Source: Mucilaginibacter sp. SMC90
GTDB taxonomy: Bacteria; Bacteroidota; Bacteroidia; Sphingobacteriales; Sphingobacteriaceae
Reading direction: 5' to 3'
NCBI RefSeq assembly: GCF_022811725.1
Contig: NZ_CP094527.1
Span: 7,068,001-7,132,000, forward strand
DNA length: 64,000 bases
The notes beneath the pieces were generated by a model, which had not been told where the DNA came from, searched no databases, and saw only the letters and a list, made by a program, of their open reading frames with translations. Made by a program: the position numbers and the translations under genes. Positions 16,836 to 25,059 of this stretch are shown piece by piece (position 1 is the stretch's first letter; each line of letters starts with the position of its first letter).

Positions 16836-16861
16836 TCATAAATTAAAACAAGAAAATAAAA

Positions 16862-17500
16862 ATGAAGAACATATTTGTAATAAACGGCGGACAGATCTTT
16901 GGTCACTCCGGCGGAAAGTTTAATAAAACTTTATTGGATACTACTGTACAATACTTTACCGAACATCCTGATTTTGAAGTGCGCTCAACCGATGTCAATC
17001 ATGAATACGATGCTATGCAGGAGGCGGAAAACTATAAATGGGCCGACATAATCATTTACCACACCCCAGTTTGGTGGTTCCAGGTACCGCATGCTTTAAA
17101 AAAATATATCGATGAAGTTTTCACAGCCGGCTATCAAAATGGTATATACCGCAGCGACGGCCGCACAGCCGAAAACCCGGCAATCAACTACGGCACCGGC
17201 GGGTTAATGCATGGCAAAAAATATATGCTAACCACGTCATGGAATGCGCCGGTTACAGCCTTCACCCTGCCAGGAGAGTTTTTTAATGAGCACAGTGTTG
17301 ATGAAGGCCCTATGTTCGGCTTTCACCGCATGAACGCATTTACCGGCATGCAAGCTTTAAAAAGTATCCATTTTTATGATGTGATGAAAAATGCCAATAT
17401 TGACGAGAACCTGCAACGCTACCAGGAGCATTTAAATAACCTGTTTACCCAAAACAACCCAAACCATGAAAATTTACTTAACAGCCTTAGTGAAGTGTAA
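16862..17500 (+). CDS. mdaB: NAD(P)H-dependent flavodoxin-fold quinone reductase, MdaB-like
   Basis: MdaB-type enzymes reduce quinones by two electrons with NAD(P)H and FAD, limiting radical formation. The 212-residue protein has the flavodoxin-like start MKNIFVINGGQIFGHSGGKFN with the cofactor loop, and the family segment WADIIIYHTPVWWFQVPHAL, where WW and the following Pro shape the flavin pocket, then KKYIDEVFTAGY. It matches MdaB in length (E. coli 193 residues) and layout. Its 3' end overlaps the next gene by 35 bases, showing translational coupling to the ABM monooxygenase, the same pairing as mdaB-ygiN in E. coli. A perfect -7 box lies 26 bases upstream, beside LysR-type operators. Confidence 0.88.
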   Translation: MKNIFVINGGQIFGHSGGKFNKTLLDTTVQYFTEHPDFEVRSTDVNHEYDAMQEAENYKWADIIIYHTPVWWFQVPHALKKYIDEVFTAGYQNGIYRSDGRTAENPAINYGTGGLMHGKKYMLTTSWNAPVTAFTLPGEFFNEHSVDEGPMFGFHRMNAFTGMQALKSIHFYDVMKNANIDENLQRYQEHLNNLFTQNNPNHENLLNSLSEV

Positions 17501-17756
17501 AGCCGGTACTACCGCCCAAATGAAAGATTTTTTGGATAAGCTGGTAGCAGCATCCCGGCAAGAAGAAGCCTGCTTACAATACGAGCTGTACCAATCAACA
17601 ACAGATGAAACCCAGTTTATTTTCCACGAAACCTGGGCAAGCCAGGAAGGTCTTGATCAGCATGTTAAACAAGAACATTTTCAATTGTTCAGTAAACAGA
17701 TAACTGATATTATTGATGGCCCGCTGGGAATATATAAAACAGACAGGGTCCATTAA
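17466..17756 (+). CDS. Antibiotic biosynthesis monooxygenase (ABM) domain protein, YgiN-like
   Basis: The 96-residue single-domain protein begins MKIYLTALVKCKAGTTAQMK and fits the ABM ferredoxin-like fold: segments CLQYELYQSTTDETQFIFHETW and HVKQEHFQLFSKQI hold the conserved Tyr, Glu-x-Trp and His-Phe positions. In E. coli the homologue YgiN oxidises menadiol to quinone and pairs with the MdaB reductase. Its overlap with the upstream mdaB-like gene supports the same role here, a quinol/quinone cycle in the cytoplasm. The start ATG at 17466 is inside the mdaB reading frame. A strong terminator follows 12 bases after the stop, so the operon has two genes. Confidence 0.88.
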   Translation: MKIYLTALVKCKAGTTAQMKDFLDKLVAASRQEEACLQYELYQSTTDETQFIFHETWASQEGLDQHVKQEHFQLFSKQITDIIDGPLGIYKTDRVH

Positions 17757-17767
17757 CAACATTCACT

Positions 17768-17804
17768 AAAACGGCTTCCGACCAATATCGGAAGCCGTTT
17801 TGTT
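17768..17804 (+). terminator. Intrinsic terminator of the mdaB-ygiN pair
   Basis: AAAACGGCTTCCGA (17768-17781) pairs perfectly with TCGGAAGCCGTTTT (17788-17801), a 14-bp stem with a 6-base loop and trailing T bases. Confidence 0.88.
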
Positions 17805-17984
17805 ATTGATTACTTTCTTGAATCATTCCGCCTGTATCCACACTATTTAAATTTTGAGCTTACACCCGGTCGCACTGTGCGTAGCAATACAGTTTTATTT
17901 TTTCCAAACAGCTTTGGATTACTTTGCTTTTGAGCTATTATTTATAATTTAGTGTCGAAAACACAATTAATCCAAACTAATATT

Positions 17985-20417
17985 ATGTCATCAATAAAAC
18001 CCTACCGAGTTAAGGTTTACTGGCGTGCGTGCATGTTTGCTATCCTGATGCTGGCCGCCCTAAAACCTTTTGCTCAAACCCGCCAAAAGCTCAACTTTGA
18101 TAAAAGCTGGCGTTTTAATCTCGGAGCTGTTGAAAACGGCGAAAAAACAACACTTAATGATAGTAAATGGCGCACATTAAATCTCCCGCATGATTGGAGT
18201 ATAGAAGGTTCGTTTTCAAAAGATAACCCCGCCACTCCCGAAGGAGGCGCTTTGCCTGGTGGCATAGGCTGGTACCGCAAAACATTTACTGTTCCGGCAG
18301 CATCAAAAGGCAAACTGGTTTATATTGATTTTGATGGCGTATATGAAAAAAGCGATGTATGGATCAACGGTCATCATCTTGGTTTCAGGCCAAACGGGTA
18401 TATCTCGTTCAGGTACGAGCTTACCCCCTACCTGAATTTTGGTGGCAGCAACGTTATTGCTGTTAAGGTTGATAACTCGGTGCAGCCAAATTCCCGCTGG
18501 TATTCGGGTTCGGGTATTTACCGCCATGTGTGGCTAATTACCACCAGCAAAACTGCTATTGATCATTGGGGCACTTATGTAACTACAAGTGATATCAGCA
18601 GTTCATCGGCTAAAATCAATGTGCAGGTGCAATTGCATAATTACCAAACAAAACCCGGGCTAATGATTAGTACCAAACTTTACGATGCTGCCGGTAAACC
18701 GGTATCGTTAGCTGGCGAAGCTTTATCTGCAGCAAAAAGCAAGGATACGGCACTAACGGTGGCTCATACACTCACTGTCAAAAACCCGGTGCTTTGGTCG
18801 GTTGAAAAACCCTATTTGTACAAAGCCGTTACCCAGTTGCTTGAAGGAAAAACAGTATTGGATGAGTATACTACTAACGTAGGGATCCGTTATTTTAATT
18901 TTGATGCAGATAAAGGCTTTAGTCTGAACGGTAAACCGATGAAGATCCTGGGCGTGTGCGATCACCATGATCTTGGTAGCCTTGGTGCTGCTTTGAATAA
19001 CCGCGCTTTAGAGCGCCAGCTTCAAATACTAAAGGCTATGGGTTGTAACGGCATCCGTACGTCGCACAACCCTCCGGCTCCCGAACTGCTTGACCTTTGC
19101 GATAAAATGGGTTTTATTGTGATGGATGAAGCCTTTGATTGCTGGGAATGGAAAAAAGCCAAATATGACTACCATCTCTTTTTTAAAGAATGGCATAAAC
19201 GCGATCTGGAAGATCAGATTAAACGCGACCGTAACCATCCCAGCATCATGATCTGGAGTATTGGTAACGAGATCCCTCAACAGGCTGATAGCAGTGCGTT
19301 ACGTATTGCTCCGGAGTTGGCTGCCATTGTTCACAGCCTGGATAAAACCCGCCCGATCACTACGGCGAATGACCGCCCGGATACTACCAATAAAATTGTT
19401 AAATCAGGAGCTATTGACCTGATCGGCTATAATTATCACGAATTTGACTATGCTAAATTTCATGACCGCTATCCCGGCAAAAAGTTTATCGCCACCGAAA
19501 CTACTTCGGGATTAGAGACACGTGGCTACTACGAAATGCCGTCGGACAGCATCCGCGTATGGCCTACAAGCTGGGATAAACCTTTTGTAAGAGAGGGCAA
19601 CAATGTTTCGGCATATGATAACACCCGACCACCTTGGGGCTCAACGCATGAGATGACCTGGAAGATCATGAAAAAATACAACTTCCTTTCGGGCATGTAT
19701 ATTTGGACAGGCTTTGACTATCTTGGCGAACCAACTCCATATTCCTGGCCGTCGCGCAGTTCATACTTTGGTATTATTGACCTGGCCGGCTTTCCTAAGG
19801 ATGTGTATTATATGTACCAAAGCGAGTGGACAAACAAACCGGTTCTGCATATTTTCCCTCACTGGAACTGGGAACCGGGTAAAATGATAGATATCTGGGC
19901 TTATTACAACAATGCTGATGAGGTTGAACTTTATCTGAACGGTAAATCGTTAGGGATCCAAAAGAAAACCGGCGACGACCTGCATGTAATGTGGCGTGTA
20001 AAATTTGAAAAGGGAACGCTTAAAGCAGTATCGCGCAAAAACGGCAAAACAGTTTTAACCCGCGAGATCCATACAGCCGGTGCCCCTGCCAAAATTGAAC
20101 TTACCGCAGATCGTTCACAAATTAAAGCAGATGGTAACGACCTGTCATTTGTTACCGTAAAAATATTAGATAAAGACGGCAACGTTGTACCTGATGCTGA
20201 CAATAAAGTAAATTTTAAAATTACCGGCGAAGGTTTTATTGCGAGTGTTGATAACGGCGCCCCGGTTAGTCACGATCCGTTCAAGGCAGATTACCGCAAG
20301 GCATTTCATGGCCTTGCATTGGCCATTGTGCAGGCTAAAGAAAAAGCAGGCACGATTACTTTAATCGCCTCGGCCGATGGTTTGCAAAACAGCACATTGG
20401 TGTTAAAAAGCAAATAA
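17985..20417 (+). CDS. Secreted glycoside hydrolase family 2 (beta-galactosidase type)
   Basis: The 810-residue protein starts with a signal peptide (CMFAILMLAALKPFAQ, cleavage after FAQ near residue 31). It has the GH2 layout: a jelly-roll sugar-binding domain (GWYRKTFTVPAASKGKLVYI, YEKSDVWINGHHLGF), an immunoglobulin-like domain, a TIM barrel, and C-terminal Ig-like domains (the last from about residue 700, KIELTADRSQIKADGND). In the barrel, IGNEIPQQ gives the acid/base Glu429 and IATETTSG gives the probable nucleophile Glu505; HDLGSLGAA and RTSHNPPAPE are also typical. It should release sugars in the periplasm or outside the cell. Beta-galactosidase is the default; glucuronidase or other GH2 activity is possible. 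The ATG at 17985 is preferred to a GTG 11 codons earlier. Neighbours include an aldose epimerase. A terminator follows. Confidence 0.92.
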   Translation: MSSIKPYRVKVYWRACMFAILMLAALKPFAQTRQKLNFDKSWRFNLGAVENGEKTTLNDSKWRTLNLPHDWSIEGSFSKDNPATPEGGALPGGIGWYRKTFTVPAASKGKLVYIDFDGVYEKSDVWINGHHLGFRPNGYISFRYELTPYLNFGGSNVIAVKVDNSVQPNSRWYSGSGIYRHVWLITTSKTAIDHWGTYVTTSDISSSSAKINVQVQLHNYQTKPGLMISTKLYDAAGKPVSLAGEALSAAKSKDTALTVAHTLTVKNPVLWSVEKPYLYKAVTQLLEGKTVLDEYTTNVGIRYFNFDADKGFSLNGKPMKILGVCDHHDLGSLGAALNNRALERQLQILKAMGCNGIRTSHNPPAPELLDLCDKMGFIVMDEAFDCWEWKKAKYDYHLFFKEWHKRDLEDQIKRDRNHPSIMIWSIGNEIPQQADSSALRIAPELAAIVHSLDKTRPITTANDRPDTTNKIVKSGAIDLIGYNYHEFDYAKFHDRYPGKKFIATETTSGLETRGYYEMPSDSIRVWPTSWDKPFVREGNNVSAYDNTRPPWGSTHEMTWKIMKKYNFLSGMYIWTGFDYLGEPTPYSWPSRSSYFGIIDLAGFPKDVYYMYQSEWTNKPVLHIFPHWNWEPGKMIDIWAYYNNADEVELYLNGKSLGIQKKTGDDLHVMWRVKFEKGTLKAVSRKNGKTVLTREIHTAGAPAKIELTADRSQIKADGNDLSFVTVKILDKDGNVVPDADNKVNFKITGEGFIASVDNGAPVSHDPFKADYRKAFHGLALAIVQAKEKAGTITLIASADGLQNSTLVLKSK

Positions 20418-20456
20418 AATATCAACTGCCTTTAAAAATTGTATTATAGTTTAAAA

Positions 20457-20494
20457 TCAAAACCCTTCTCCCAAAAGAGAGGGGTTTTGATTTT
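20457..20494 (+). terminator. Intrinsic terminator of the GH2 gene
   Basis: TCAAAACCCTTCTC (20457-20470) pairs with GAGAGGGGTTTTGA (20477-20490) with one mismatch, followed by TTTT. It lies 40 bases after the GH2 stop. Confidence 0.8.
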
Positions 20495-20522
20495 ACCTGT
20501 GTTAAGTTTCTGTTAACAAGCC

Positions 20523-20551
20523 TTTAGGGATAAAACGATTTTGTAATTTTG
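20523..20551 (+). promoter_or_regulatory. Putative promoter of the YncE-phosphoesterase gene
   Basis: TAATTTTG (20544-20551) is a perfect Bacteroidota -7 box. TTTA at 20523-20526 is a one-off -33 box with a 17-base spacer. Transcription would start near 20557, about 12 bases before the ATG at 20569. Confidence 0.55.
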
Positions 20552-20568
20552 ATCACAATCGTTTTCTT

Positions 20569-23016
20569 ATGAAATTAAAACTCATCGTTGGCATAGCATT
20601 TTTAACTGCGGCGCTGCAATCATTTGCCCAAACTCCGGGTAAAATTGAACAAACAGGCCAGGTATTATTACCCAACGGATGGAAGCTTAGTCCCGCCGGA
20701 AACTCCCTCCCTCTTGGTGATTTGCCGCTTAATATGCAATTGTCATCATCGGGCAAATTATTAGCAGTTACCAACAATGGCCAAAGTACACAGTCGGTAC
20801 AGTTGATTGACCCTAAAAATGAAAAACTGCTGGACGAAGTTGTGGTTAAAAAATCATGGTACGGGCTTGCCTTTAGCCGCGATGAAAAAAAACTGTATGC
20901 ATCGGGCGGTAATGATAATTGGATCCTGGTATTTAATATCGCAAACAACAAACTGGGCACACCCGATACCATCAGGTTAGCACCAAATGCCTGGCCCAAA
21001 AACAAGGTTTGCCCTACCGGCATGGTAACTAACAAAAGCAACAGCCGCCTGTACTCGGTCACTAAGGAAGACAGCACTCTTTACATTATCGATCCTGATA
21101 AGAAAGAGATACTGAAACAGGTAAAACTCCCGGCAGAAGCTTACAGCTGCATTTTATCGCCCGATGAAAAAACACTTTATATTTCATTATGGGGAGGAGA
21201 TATGCTTGGCTTTTACAACATAGCCACACAAACGCTCAGCACTATTAAAACAAGCAGCCATCCAAACGAACTGCTTTTAGATAAGAAAGGAAAGTTTCTG
21301 TATGTAGCCGATGCCAATGACAACGCGGTATCGGTAGTAAATACAACTACGCGTAAAGTATTAGAAACCATTTCAACAGCGCTCTATCCTACACGTCTCA
21401 CCGGTTCAACAAGCAACGGCCTGGCCCTATCGCAAAACGGGAAAACACTTTACATTGCCAATGCCGATAATAATTGCCTTGCAGTATTTGACGTAACTGT
21501 GCCCGGCAGCAGCAAGAGCAAAGGCTTTATACCGGTTGGCTGGTATCCTACCAATGTAAAAGTTTTAGGCAGTAAAATTTTGGTATCAAACGGCAAAGGT
21601 TTTTCATCAATGGCTAACCCGAGAGGGCCGCAGCCGGTTAAAAAAACGGACAACAGCGGTTATAAGCAAGGTGCTATAAACAGCCGGGAGCAGTATATCG
21701 GCGGCTTGTTCAAAGGCACATTGTCCTTTATCAATACACCAACCGATGCAGAGCTAAAAACTTACACTAAACAGGTTTACGCTAATACCCCATTTAATGC
21801 CCAGGTTGAGAAAACGGCAAAAGGCGAAGAAGGCAATCCTATTCCACGCAGGGTGGGTGAAAAATCGCCCATTAAATACGTGTTTTATATCATTAAAGAA
21901 AACCGCACTTACGACCAGGTTTTAGGCGATATGCAGCAGGGGAACGGAGATACTTCGCTTTGCATTTTCGGCAATAAAGTAACACCTAACCACCACGCCA
22001 TAGCCAATGAGTTTGTATTGCTTGATAACTTTTATGTTGATGCCGAGGTGAGCGCCGACGGGCACAACTGGAGCATGGCCGCTTATGCTACCGATTTTGT
22101 GGAAAAAACATGGCCAACCAGTTATGGCGGCCGCGGCGGTAACTATGATTTTGAAGGTACCCGTAAAGCTGCCTATCCTCGCGATGGATTTATATGGGAT
22201 TACTGCAAACGTGCTGGTGTAAGCTATCGTACTTACGGCGAATTTGTGAGCGATGGCAACCCCGGCAAGGCAAACCTAAAATCGCTTGAGGGACATTTTT
22301 GTGTCCAATCACCGGGGTTCGACCTAAATGTTAAAGATGTTAAACGTACCGAGATCTGGGCGCATGATTTTGATTCGCTGTTAACTATAAATGCTGTGCC
22401 GCATTTTAATACCGTGCGTATTTCAAATGATCATACCAGCGGGCAGCGCAAAGGTGCAATATCGCCCATTGCAGCTGTTGGCGACAACGACCTTGCCATT
22501 GGCCAGTTCATTGAGCATTTATCGCATAGCCCGATCTGGAAAGAATCAGCAGTTTTTATATTGGAAGACGATGCCCAAAACGGCCCCGACCACGTAGATG
22601 CACACCGTTCGCCGGTATTTGTTGCCGGTCCTTATGTAAAACGAAACGCGGTAGTCCATGGCATGTATTCTACCTCGGGTGTTTTACGTACCATGGAACT
22701 TATTTTGGGCTTACCGCCAATGAGCCAGTATGATGCGGCTGCTATGCCCTTGTATGATTGCTTTACCAGCAAACCCGATTTTACACCATATACAGCCAAA
22801 CCCGCGCAGGTTGATTTGGAGCAGCGTAATATAGCTGTAAACGAAAGTAGTAAACGCTCGGAGTTGTTTAATTTTGCTAAAGAAGACGCAGCACCCGACA
22901 TCGACTTGAATGAAGTGGTTTGGAAGTACGTAAAAGGTGAGTCATCTGTCATGCCTGCGCCAAAAAGGAGCGCCTTTGTAATTTTAGAACCTAAAAAAGA
23001 ACAGGATGATGATTGA
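20569..23016 (+). CDS. Bifunctional YncE-like beta-propeller / phosphoesterase-family protein
   Basis: The 815-residue secreted protein has a signal peptide (MKLKLIVGIAFLTAALQSFAQ). Residues of about 50-400 form a YncE/surface-layer-type beta-propeller: blades such as LLAVTNNGQSTQSVQLIDP, AYSCILSPDEKTLYISLW and GKTLYIANADNNCLAVFDV repeat the SPDGKxLYVAN pattern. From about residue 430 the protein is a phosphoesterase/alkaline-phosphatase-superfamily domain (VFYIIKENRTYDQVLGDM, EVSADGHNWSMAAYATDFVE, ILEDDAQNGPDHVDAHRSPV), the family that includes phospholipase C and acid phosphatases. The metal ligands are likely in KENRTYD, the EDDAQ segment and DHVDAHR. It probably acts on phosphate esters in the periplasm or outside. 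Substrate unknown. It has its own promoter and a hairpin after the stop. Confidence 0.85.
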   Translation: MKLKLIVGIAFLTAALQSFAQTPGKIEQTGQVLLPNGWKLSPAGNSLPLGDLPLNMQLSSSGKLLAVTNNGQSTQSVQLIDPKNEKLLDEVVVKKSWYGLAFSRDEKKLYASGGNDNWILVFNIANNKLGTPDTIRLAPNAWPKNKVCPTGMVTNKSNSRLYSVTKEDSTLYIIDPDKKEILKQVKLPAEAYSCILSPDEKTLYISLWGGDMLGFYNIATQTLSTIKTSSHPNELLLDKKGKFLYVADANDNAVSVVNTTTRKVLETISTALYPTRLTGSTSNGLALSQNGKTLYIANADNNCLAVFDVTVPGSSKSKGFIPVGWYPTNVKVLGSKILVSNGKGFSSMANPRGPQPVKKTDNSGYKQGAINSREQYIGGLFKGTLSFINTPTDAELKTYTKQVYANTPFNAQVEKTAKGEEGNPIPRRVGEKSPIKYVFYIIKENRTYDQVLGDMQQGNGDTSLCIFGNKVTPNHHAIANEFVLLDNFYVDAEVSADGHNWSMAAYATDFVEKTWPTSYGGRGGNYDFEGTRKAAYPRDGFIWDYCKRAGVSYRTYGEFVSDGNPGKANLKSLEGHFCVQSPGFDLNVKDVKRTEIWAHDFDSLLTINAVPHFNTVRISNDHTSGQRKGAISPIAAVGDNDLAIGQFIEHLSHSPIWKESAVFILEDDAQNGPDHVDAHRSPVFVAGPYVKRNAVVHGMYSTSGVLRTMELILGLPPMSQYDAAAMPLYDCFTSKPDFTPYTAKPAQVDLEQRNIAVNESSKRSELFNFAKEDAAPDIDLNEVVWKYVKGESSVMPAPKRSAFVILEPKKEQDDD

Positions 23017-23075
23017 TTTGTTAACTTCGTTTAACCGGAAGTTGTCCAATTAACGAATCTTTAATACATTAGTTT

Positions 23076-23109
23076 AAAGCCCGGTTACTTGTTTGTAACT
23101 CCGGGCTTT
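23076..23109. terminator. Hairpin after the YncE-phosphoesterase gene
   Basis: AAAGCCCGG (23076-23084) pairs with CCGGGCTTT (23101-23109), and GTTAC/GTAAC extends the stem inside. No long T run follows. A TTG at 23089 that could extend the next ORF lies in this hairpin, which argues for the ATG at 23128 instead. Confidence 0.65.
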
Positions 23110-23127
23110 CACATTAATTATACTCCT

Positions 23128-23997
23128 ATGATCACTTATTTAGAAAACGAGCACATTAAAGTAGCTATTGACACCAAAGGCGCTCAGCTTAGTTCATTTA
23201 TTAACAAAGCCACAGGTTTTGAACACATGTGGCAGGCCGATGAAAAAATCTGGCCCTGGCACGCCCCCAACCTTTTCCCTATTGTTGGCGGCCTGATCAA
23301 CAATGAACTTTTGGTGGATGGCGAAAAATATGCAATGTCACGTCATGGGTTTGCCCGGCAGTCGGAGTTTTTTTTATTAGAGTCGGATGAAACTTCCGCG
23401 AGTTATTCCTTACCCAATTGTGAGAACACTTTAAAGGTTTATCCCTTCAAATTTGATTTCCAGATCTTGTACCACCTTATCGACAATGCACTCCGCATTA
23501 CCTATAAAGTGATCAACCTCGATAAAAAGTCGATCTATTTTTCGGTTGGCGGTCACCCGGCCTTCAATGTACCTTTCAATAAAGGCGAAAATTATGAAGA
23601 CTATTATCTGGAGTTTGAAACCGAAGAGCATTTTGACACGCATCTTTTATCAAAAGATGGCTTTTTCAATGGAGTAACCCACCCCGTGCCAACGCCTAAT
23701 AAAAAGCTTCATTTAACCCGAAACTTATTTAATGACGATGCGCTTGTTTTTAAAGATCTAAAATCGCGCATGGTAACTATTAAAAGCGACAAGCATGACC
23801 AAACCCTGGCGCTTGAGTTTCCGCATTTTAATTATCTTGGTATATGGGCAAAACCCGGGGCTGATTTTGTTTGCATAGAACCATGGCTTGGCTGCGCTGA
23901 TACAGAGGGCAAACACGTTGATATTAAAGAAAAGGAAGCTATTCAAAAATTAAGCGCGGGGCATGTTTTTGAATCGGCATATTTTGTTTGTTTGTAA
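23128..23997 (+). CDS. Aldose 1-epimerase family protein
   Basis: The 289-residue protein belongs to the galactose mutarotase-like superfamily, nearer to the LacX/YeaD-type branch than to classic GalM. It begins MITYLENEHIKVAIDTKGAQ and contains HMWQADEKIWPWHAPNLFPI, SRHGFARQSEF (the His of the RHG motif), FSVGGHPAFNVPF (His of the GGHPAF motif) and FVCIEPWLGCAD (catalytic Glu of the EPW motif), the usual active-site set. It interconverts sugar anomers in the cytoplasm, since no signal peptide is visible. Its position downstream of the secreted GH2 enzyme fits use of the released sugar, although a hairpin separates the transcripts. The ATG at 23128 is chosen over a TTG in the preceding hairpin. 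Confidence 0.88.
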   Translation: MITYLENEHIKVAIDTKGAQLSSFINKATGFEHMWQADEKIWPWHAPNLFPIVGGLINNELLVDGEKYAMSRHGFARQSEFFLLESDETSASYSLPNCENTLKVYPFKFDFQILYHLIDNALRITYKVINLDKKSIYFSVGGHPAFNVPFNKGENYEDYYLEFETEEHFDTHLLSKDGFFNGVTHPVPTPNKKLHLTRNLFNDDALVFKDLKSRMVTIKSDKHDQTLALEFPHFNYLGIWAKPGADFVCIEPWLGCADTEGKHVDIKEKEAIQKLSAGHVFESAYFVCL

Positions 23998-24077
23998 ACA
24001 TCAGGTTTACTTTAATTTTAAATTTAGATAAAACATTTTTCACAGTTTTTCTCTTTCATAAAAAGAATCACTTAAAT

Positions 24078-24425
24078 ATGAAAACTATGAAAACTAAAAT
24101 TTATTTATTAGCTCTTACTGTATTGCTGTCGTTTACAGCACTGAATACTTTTGCTGCCGACAGCCACGCGCTTACCCCGCTAAGCAAGGAAGAAATAGCC
24201 ACCATGACAACCGAGCAAAAACAAGCCCGTGTTGAGGAAATCAAGGCCCGTGTAAATGAGATCAAAGCGATGGATAAATCGGAGCTTACAAAACAGGAAC
24301 GCAAAGAGCTTCGTACCGAACTTAAAGGGATGAAAAAAGAAGCTAATGCCCTTGGCGGCGGCGGTATTTACCTTTCAGTAGGCGCTATCATTATCATTAT
24401 TTTAGTATTGATCCTGATATTATAA
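24078..24425 (+). CDS. Small secreted/anchored protein with coiled coil and C-terminal membrane segment
   Basis: The product (115 residues) has three parts. Residues 1-26 are a signal peptide (KIYLLALTVLLSFTALNTFAA). Residues 36-88 are a charged, heptad-like helical region rich in Glu, Lys and Arg (EEIATMTTEQKQARVEEIKA and EIKAMDKSELTKQERKELRT). Residues 93-115 are a GGGGIYLSVG turn followed by a very hydrophobic run ending in VLILIL. Small proteins with this layout recur in Bacteroidota genomes, but I know of no assigned function. An inner-membrane anchor with a periplasmic coiled coil is inferred. An earlier in-frame start at 23988 would overlap the epimerase gene and is rejected. A strong terminator follows, so the gene is probably expressed alone. 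Confidence 0.75.
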   Translation: MKTMKTKIYLLALTVLLSFTALNTFAADSHALTPLSKEEIATMTTEQKQARVEEIKARVNEIKAMDKSELTKQERKELRTELKGMKKEANALGGGGIYLSVGAIIIIILVLILIL

Positions 24426-24445
24426 TTGGAATTACTTTGTATAGT

Positions 24446-24481
24446 AAAAACGCCCCCGACGAAAATCGGGGGCGTTTTTTG
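24446..24481 (+). terminator. Intrinsic terminator of the small coiled-coil protein gene
   Basis: AAAAACGCCCCCGA and TCGGGGGCGTTTTTT form a GC-rich 13-14-bp stem with a CGAAAA loop and a T run, 20 bases after the stop. This is the strongest terminator in the window. Confidence 0.92.
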
Positions 24482-24514
24482 TTGGGTTTGATTTATAAAT
24501 ATAACGTTTCCACT

Positions 24515-24598
24515 ACGTCATTGCAAGGTACAAAGCAATCGCGAACTATACAGGGCAGCTCTGTAGGTCGGGTATTGCTTTGTACCTCGCAATGACGT
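24515..24598. repeat. REP-like long hairpin element, copy B
   Basis: ACGTCATTGCAAGGTACAAA (from 24515) pairs with TTTGTACCTCGCAATGACGT (to 24598) with a single mismatch, and GCAAT/ATTGC extends the stem. It is shorter than copies A and C but shares the GTCATTGC-AGG ends and the GCAATCGC word. It lies between convergent genes. Confidence 0.8.
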
Positions 24599-24623
24599 TT
24601 TTATATCCCATTCAGAGTGCAAC

Positions 24624-24655
24624 AAAAAAGCCCCTAAACATATTCAGGGGCCTTT
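24624..24655 (-). terminator. Intrinsic terminator of the miaB-secG operon
   Basis: On the minus strand AAAGGCCCCT pairs with AGGGGCTTTTTT (plus strand 24624-24655), with a T run at the end. It lies 24 bases after the secG stop and ends the five-gene operon. Confidence 0.82.
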
Positions 24656-24678
24656 AATATCTTAATTAAAATACTTTA

Positions 24679-25050
24679 TTATTTTTTGCCAGTGTCTGCT
24701 TTAGGAGCTGCTGCCGGTGAAGCAGATGGTGTTAATGCCGGAGCTGTTGAAGGAAGCGCGTTGCTTGGTTTTGAAGCCTTTTCAATTTGCTCACGTAATG
24801 CAGGGTTATCATTGCTTGCAGATGAGCCACCTTTTACAGCTACGTTAATAGCTAATGACAGTACCATCAAAGCGATAGCTAATGCCCAGGTACCTTTTTC
24901 TAAAAAATCGCCGGTTTTTTGTACACCCATTAATTGTGATGAGCTTGAAAAATTTGATGACAAACCACCGCCTTTAGGGTTTTGGATAAGTACGATAAGC
25001 CCTAACAGAGCGCATACAATTACGGTAACAATGATTAAAACGATATACAT
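24679..25050 (-). CDS. secG: Preprotein translocase subunit SecG
   Basis: SecG is the small third subunit of the SecYEG channel and promotes SecA-driven export. The 123-residue protein has two membrane segments (residues 2-22, YIVLIIVTVIVCALLGLIVL, and about 55-73, WALAIALMVLSLAINVAV) joined by the conserved loop IQNPKGGGLSSNFSSSSQLM. A Pro/Ala/Ser-rich tail follows. Its length is typical for Bacteroidota. It is the last gene of the operon, nine bases after the TPR-like gene, with a terminator downstream. The link with lptE and an outer-membrane-minded operon makes sense because SecYEG exports those proteins. Confidence 0.95.
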   Translation of the reverse strand: MYIVLIIVTVIVCALLGLIVLIQNPKGGGLSSNFSSSSQLMGVQKTGDFLEKGTWALAIALMVLSLAINVAVKGGSSASNDNPALREQIEKASKPSNALPSTAPALTPSASPAAAPKADTGKK

Positions 25051-25059
25051 TTCTTTATA

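Noticed and set aside
20553..21077. 174-residue ORF opposite the propeller domain
   Set aside because: Shadow of a well-supported gene; its end runs into the promoter of that gene.
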